The notes under the pieces: model-generated | What the model saw: only the letters and a program-made list of their open reading frames with translations | The model's database searches: none | What the model was told of the DNA's origin: nothing | Position numbers and translations under genes: made by a program | Source of the DNA: CBDFLD01 sp965249005 | Lineage (GTDB): Bacteria > Acidobacteriota > UBA6911 | DNA: 64,000 nt | Assembly: GCA_965249005.1 (NCBI GenBank) | Contig: CBDFLD010000010.1 | Location: 62,001-126,000 of the forward strand | Reading direction: 5' to 3' | Part shown: positions 60,508-64,000 of the stretch, piece by piece | Layout: each line of letters begins with the position of its first letter | Position numbering within the stretch: position 1 is the first letter of the stretch

Positions 60508-60643
60508 CCGTCTCCCGTTTCCGCTCCTGCGCAGGCGTCCACGAAAAGGACCGAGCGCCCGGCGCCGCTAGTCTCGCTATTACGGTTCCCTATGCCTGAC
60601 TGTGCCAAGGGTTGACGGGAAGCGGTGAGCGGAGAGTGCACCG

Positions 60644-62065
60644 CTATTGGGGTGCCGCGGCTGCGTCCCGCACAAAAAGGGTAAAGCCTCGAAACGAGCG
60701 CTGCTGCCAACCGGCCCCGGTCGCCGCCTCCCGGAACCCGGCACAGGGATCTGAGCGACCGGAATCATAGCAAGCGGCCCAGTACCTACCGTTTTCGACG
60801 GTGCGTTGCGCATCCAACGGGACGCGCCTGCCCGGAAGGGCAGCCGAATGGTACCCCAGCAACGCATAGACCTCGGGAATACTGACCGCATCTTGGGGAC
60901 CCACGCTGTTTTCGAGAAACCGGGCCGTGCCTAGCCAGTCCACTGGAGCCCGCCGCCAGTGATCTTGAATGATCCAGCAGGAAATCGACACCCAAACGAT
61001 TGCGTAAAGAATCGAAGGCGCGCTGGCCCGATATGGCGGTTGATCGAGAATTGTCAGCTGCTCACCCAAATGCGCCATGCCGTATGCCGCGAGCAACACC
61101 AGCGGAGGCACCCAATGAAGAACATGCTGGGTCGCGTAGAAGTCCTGGATCACAAAATCCATGGGGATCACCGCGGCAATCGAGGCGAACACCCAGCTGA
61201 GGAGCCATAGTAGTTGTTGCGCACGACCGTGTCGCTTCAATCCATGCACCCCGATGGCAGCGGCTAGAATCACTACTGCTGCCATTGGCAGACTCCCGTC
61301 ACCTACTTCCTGTAGCACACTCACGAGAACCCTGGCATCCGCTCCAGCTCCAATGGACTGAAAGACGAAGCTACCTCCAGCGTATTGCCACCAAGGCACA
61401 ACAAGAAGGAAAGCAAGGGCGGACACCGAGCAAAACGTGGCAACGGTTCCGATGCTGGCGGGCCTCGCGTCGGATGAAGAGGTGCCGTCGGTACTGCTCC
61501 TGAACATGGAAAGCAGCATCCCCACCACTTGGGCGAAGATCACTACCGCACCTGCCAGACTGCTGTACAGAAGAAGAACTTGCAGACCGGCCAGCCACAC
61601 CCACGACGTCCATCGGACATGCGCCCCCCCCACGATCCTGAACAATTGATCATAGGAAGCCAAGCTGAGCAGAAGCAGTAGCGCGTGCGGACGGCCTTCC
61701 TGGCTGTAGTGATACGCGAGAGGATAGAGAAAAAAGAGCACCCCGGCGAAGATCGCCACCCGGTCCCCGAACATTCGGCGGGCGATGCGGAAAACCAGCC
61801 ACACAGAAAGGGTTCCCAGAACCGCGGCGTGAATGCGCAGCGCCCAGGGGGATTCCCCGAAAAGCCAGACCGGACCGTGTTGTATGAAATAGTCCAGCGG
61901 TGCCGGCAGGGTCATGCCCGTGAGCAGCGCTTGGAACAGTTCGGCCGGAGCCCTGCGGACAACCAGCGCCTGCATGATCTCTTCCGTCCATAGCTGGCGG
62001 GTACCCAGATACAGCAGGCGAAACAAGAAGCCCAGGACCAGAAAGCATCCCAGAATCTTTTTCAT
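60644..62065 (-). CDS. Glycosyltransferase family 39/ArnT-like integral membrane protein
   Basis: 473 aa with about ten hydrophobic helices. N-terminal LGFLFRLLYLGTRQLWTEEIMQALVVRR carries the acidic loop motif typical of GT-C enzymes that use polyprenyl-phosphate sugars (here EE after TM1). The segment PWALRIHAAVLGTLSVWLVFRIARRMFGDRVAIFAGVLFFLYPLAYHYSQEGRPHAL is the conserved PMT/ArnT core. A glycan or lipid target is not identifiable. Start overlaps the cyclophilin stop by 4 bp (ATGA). Confidence 0.85.
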   Translation of the reverse strand: MKKILGCFLVLGFLFRLLYLGTRQLWTEEIMQALVVRRAPAELFQALLTGMTLPAPLDYFIQHGPVWLFGESPWALRIHAAVLGTLSVWLVFRIARRMFGDRVAIFAGVLFFLYPLAYHYSQEGRPHALLLLLSLASYDQLFRIVGGAHVRWTSWVWLAGLQVLLLYSSLAGAVVIFAQVVGMLLSMFRSSTDGTSSSDARPASIGTVATFCSVSALAFLLVVPWWQYAGGSFVFQSIGAGADARVLVSVLQEVGDGSLPMAAVVILAAAIGVHGLKRHGRAQQLLWLLSWVFASIAAVIPMDFVIQDFYATQHVLHWVPPLVLLAAYGMAHLGEQLTILDQPPYRASAPSILYAIVWVSISCWIIQDHWRRAPVDWLGTARFLENSVGPQDAVSIPEVYALLGYHSAALPGRRVPLDAQRTVENGRYWAACYDSGRSDPCAGFREAATGAGWQQRSFRGFTLFVRDAAAAPQ

Positions 62066-62586
62066 GATCCAGATTGGTTGCTCGATTCTGTCACGACAAT
62101 CTTCTGAATCCGAACGGCAGAGGCGTCTCGTTCGTTGGGATCGCGCGCCGGAATGGAGAGCAAAATGTCCATGCCTGACGAGACCTTCCCGAAAACCGAA
62201 TGCTTCCCGTCGAGCCAGGGGGTCGCGACGTGGGTGATGAAGAACTGAGACCCGTTCGTGTTCGGTCCCGCATTGGCCATGCTGAGGATCCCGGGTGAAT
62301 CGTGCGTGAGCTCGGGATGAAACTCATCCGCGAAACGATATCCGGGACCTCCAGTTCCCGTGGCGGTCGGATCTCCACCCTGTACCATGAAATCCGGGAT
62401 GACTCGATGAAAGATCACGTCGTCATAGAAGCCTTCGCGCGCCAGGAACACGAAGTTGTTCACGGTTCGCGGAGTCTTATCCGCAAAGAGCGCCAGGCCG
62501 ATCTCACCCTGATCCGTTTGGATCGTGACGTTGTAGTTCTTGTCCGACGATATCGTCATCTCCGGCTCCACACCCCACTGTTTCAT
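62062..62586 (-). CDS. Cyclophilin-type peptidyl-prolyl cis-trans isomerase
   Basis: 174 aa from ATG 62586. Active-site blocks: NNFVFLAREGFYDDVIFHRVIPDFMVQGGDPTATGTGGPGYRF (with FHRV), GILSMANAGPNTNGSQFFITHVATPWLDGKHSVFGKV. No signal peptide, so probably cytoplasmic. It is a small single-domain cyclophilin. An in-frame extension to 63078 contains no homologous sequence. Coupled to the GT39-like gene by overlap. Confidence 0.95.
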   Translation of the reverse strand: MKQWGVEPEMTISSDKNYNVTIQTDQGEIGLALFADKTPRTVNNFVFLAREGFYDDVIFHRVIPDFMVQGGDPTATGTGGPGYRFADEFHPELTHDSPGILSMANAGPNTNGSQFFITHVATPWLDGKHSVFGKVSSGMDILLSIPARDPNERDASAVRIQKIVVTESSNQSGS

Positions 62587-62777
62587 TATCGAGCGCCTCC
62601 TTGCGCGATTACCCCCGCCCACAAATCTACTGGTTTGCGAACGGAACTGAGAAACGAAGACTAAATCGGGACCCACCCGATTGCAAGCAGCCAGGCTCGA
62701 AATCACAAATTCCAAACTTCGGGAATTTGAGCCTCCAGATTTATTCTCTTTGTCGGATTCGGAATTTGCCGCGCCTG

Positions 62778-63251
62778 TCAGGAGAGCGTCGAGGCCATCT
62801 GGATAAGGTAGAGGTGATACAGAGCAAGCACACAATACGCCCAGAGACAGAGCCGTGCCGCGAACCTCGCCAGATTCCATTCCTTGTGAACAACCAGGAT
62901 GGACAGTGCCACAGCCGTCATGGCGGCCTTGACGCCAAAAAACGGGATCATGCCACCATAGGAGAGGACTGCCTTCATGATGGGATTCCACTCGTCCACG
63001 GTACCTCTCCAGATCTGAAGTCCGGTGAGCAAGGCGTCCAGGAGTGAAAGAACCAGTATGGAGATTGCCACCCCCCAAGTTCGACTATCATAAAAATCGA
63101 CATAGCCGCCCTTGTCGGTTCCGCGGCGGCCCTTGCTCGCCCTCCTCCGAGGTCCCCGGTAGAAAAGCGTCGAGATCCCCGACTTGCGCCGATCGGATCC
63201 GGGCCCCCTATCCGGGAAGCCCGTCTGTCTCGTATCCTGTTCGAATTCCAT
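62778..63251 (-). CDS. Small membrane protein, DUF5658-like
   Basis: 157 aa from ATG 63251 with GAGG upstream. A hydrophilic, Arg-rich N-terminus (~50 residues, DRGPGSDRRKSGISTLFYRGPRRRASKGRRGTDKG) is followed by three or four membrane helices (AISILVLSLLDALLTGLQI, IPFFGVKAAMTAVALSILVV, RLCLWAYCVLALYHLYLI). The DALLT and MKAVL wording matches the DUF5658 family of unknown function. Divergent from the aldo/keto reductase. Confidence 0.75.
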   Translation of the reverse strand: MEFEQDTRQTGFPDRGPGSDRRKSGISTLFYRGPRRRASKGRRGTDKGGYVDFYDSRTWGVAISILVLSLLDALLTGLQIWRGTVDEWNPIMKAVLSYGGMIPFFGVKAAMTAVALSILVVHKEWNLARFAARLCLWAYCVLALYHLYLIQMASTLS

Positions 63252-63474
63252 AAAGGTGCCTCGGTTAATATCGGCCGAGAGAGGGCGCAAATTTAGGGCA
63301 GGAGTCTTTTCGAGTTCGGGTCCGGCAGTAGACCGACCAAGCTGAGAACGGGACGATCGGCCGCGCTGGCTCCGAAAAAAGTGGGGTCCGCCTCGGGTGG
63401 GCAGTAAAACTGACGGTTTCGGTTCAGTTTTGTTATTATCGTCGCCACGGGTCCCTTTTGGAGGACGAATCACG

Positions 63475-64000
63475 GTGAATACAGAGCAAAGCGATCTCCA
63501 CCGTCCGCTGGGAAGCACTGGACTTGCATGCCATCCCGTTGGGTTTGGCTGTTACAGGATCAATGAGGGGAACGACGAGCACGAAGCCGCGCTGAGAGCC
63601 TATCTCGATCGCGGCGGCAACCTATTGGATACCTCCGCCAACTATGGGGACGGGCTTTCCGAGCGACTCATTGGTCACGTCCTGAGGGACTATCCGAGGA
63701 AAGACGTGATTGTCGTAACGAAGGGCGGCTACATCCAAGGTCAGAACATGCGCCTTGCCCAGAGACTCGACTTCCCCGAAGTGGTTCGGTATGGTCCCGG
63801 CATCTGGCACTGTATCCACCCGGAGTTTCTGTGGACCCAACTCCAGCGGTCGCTTCAGCAGATGCACCTCGACAAGATCGACGCCTATTTGTTGCACAAT
63901 CCCGAGTATTTCCTGACCGACAAAGAGAACCACGATGGAGCCAAGCCGGCGCATCACGACGAATTCTACTCGCGTATTCGCGAGGCCTTTCGATTTCTGG
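63475..64000 (+). CDS. Aldo/keto reductase family protein (partial, cut by window end)
   Basis: GTG start at 63475 with GGAGG about nine bases upstream. 175 residues present: PLGSTGLACHPVGFGCYRIN, GGNLLDTSANYGDGLSERLIGHVL (catalytic Asp/Tyr), VIVVTKGGYIQ (catalytic Lys), LWTQLQRSLQQMHLDKIDAYLLHNPEYFL. This is the first half of an NADPH-dependent AKR barrel, closest in wording to bacterial AKR-like proteins with an extended loop (EYFLTDKENHDGAKP). Substrate unknown. Confidence 0.92.
   Translation, partial: MNTEQSDLHRPLGSTGLACHPVGFGCYRINEGNDEHEAALRAYLDRGGNLLDTSANYGDGLSERLIGHVLRDYPRKDVIVVTKGGYIQGQNMRLAQRLDFPEVVRYGPGIWHCIHPEFLWTQLQRSLQQMHLDKIDAYLLHNPEYFLTDKENHDGAKPAHHDEFYSRIREAFRFL

Noticed and set aside
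62587..63078. N-terminal extension of the cyclophilin
   Set aside because: No homology and it overlaps the next minus-strand gene; the normal cyclophilin starts at 62586.

Overview
The window is GC-rich chromosomal DNA from a Gram-negative bacterium: it carries a TolC-type outer-membrane channel, an HlyD-type lipoprotein adaptor, a TonB-dependent receptor and a periplasmic HtrA protease. The mixture (complete hopanoid operon, a selenoprotein of the UGSC family, two HD-domain Ppx proteins, arsM, abundant intergenic repeats, three IS families) suggests an uncultured soil or sediment lineage such as Acidobacteriota or a Desulfobacterota relative. The phylum cannot be fixed from the sequence alone.

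Layout. 1-1.8 kb: end of sucC (minus), a small hypothetical and tRNA-Glu(CTC). 1.9-11.6 kb: a plus-strand isoprenoid/hopanoid operon, ispH-shc-hpnA-two zinc dehydrogenases-hpnC-hpnD-hpnE, nearly all joined by short overlaps. 11.9-16.6 kb: minus-strand efflux operon (HlyD lipoprotein, TPR protein, MacB/FtsX-type permease, TolC) without an ATPase gene. 16.7-25.2 kb: a nucleoside phosphorylase, then a polyphosphate cluster (ppk1, two Ppx/GppA-HD paralogues and a divergent CHAD protein), with an IS256 copy carrying a perfect 9-bp target duplication in the divergent promoter region. 25.2-31.2 kb: a secreted protein, a MrfA-MrfB-like DNA repair pair and a membrane EEP-family hydrolase. 31.3-35.4 kb: a redoxin fusion protein and a UGSC selenoprotein with in-frame TGA, separated by an IS110/IS1111-like element. 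35.5-38.1 kb: arsR-like regulator, arsM and an acyl-CoA dehydrogenase.

38.2-46.8 kb: a second IS256 copy, then a minus-strand cluster headed by a P1B-type metal ATPase fused to an HflK-like SPFH domain, followed by HflC-like and His-rich HflK-like proteins, a small membrane-anchored protein and a Tat-exported TIM-barrel protein. This is the most unusual gene set in the window. 47.2-54 kb: IS1380-type transposase, HtrA protease, ferritin-like protein, sodium/solute symporter and a secreted alpha/beta hydrolase. 54-59.7 kb: a CoA-ester lyase/MoxR/VWA set interrupted by a TonB receptor whose upstream region is AT-rich and holds two identical-architecture palindromes. 59.9-64 kb: cysteine dioxygenase, a GT39-type membrane protein with cyclophilin, a small membrane protein and the start of an aldo/keto reductase.

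A dispersed repeat of about 125-150 bp (eight copies found by eye) sits at gene 3' ends and in most gaps of the metal-ATPase/SPFH cluster; its terminal hairpin shows a compensatory base-pair change between subfamilies. Other palindromic repeats have been absorbed into the 3' ends of at least two genes. The strongest candidates for new biology are the ATPase-SPFH system, the UGSC selenoprotein with its redoxin-fusion neighbour, and the structured repeat family.
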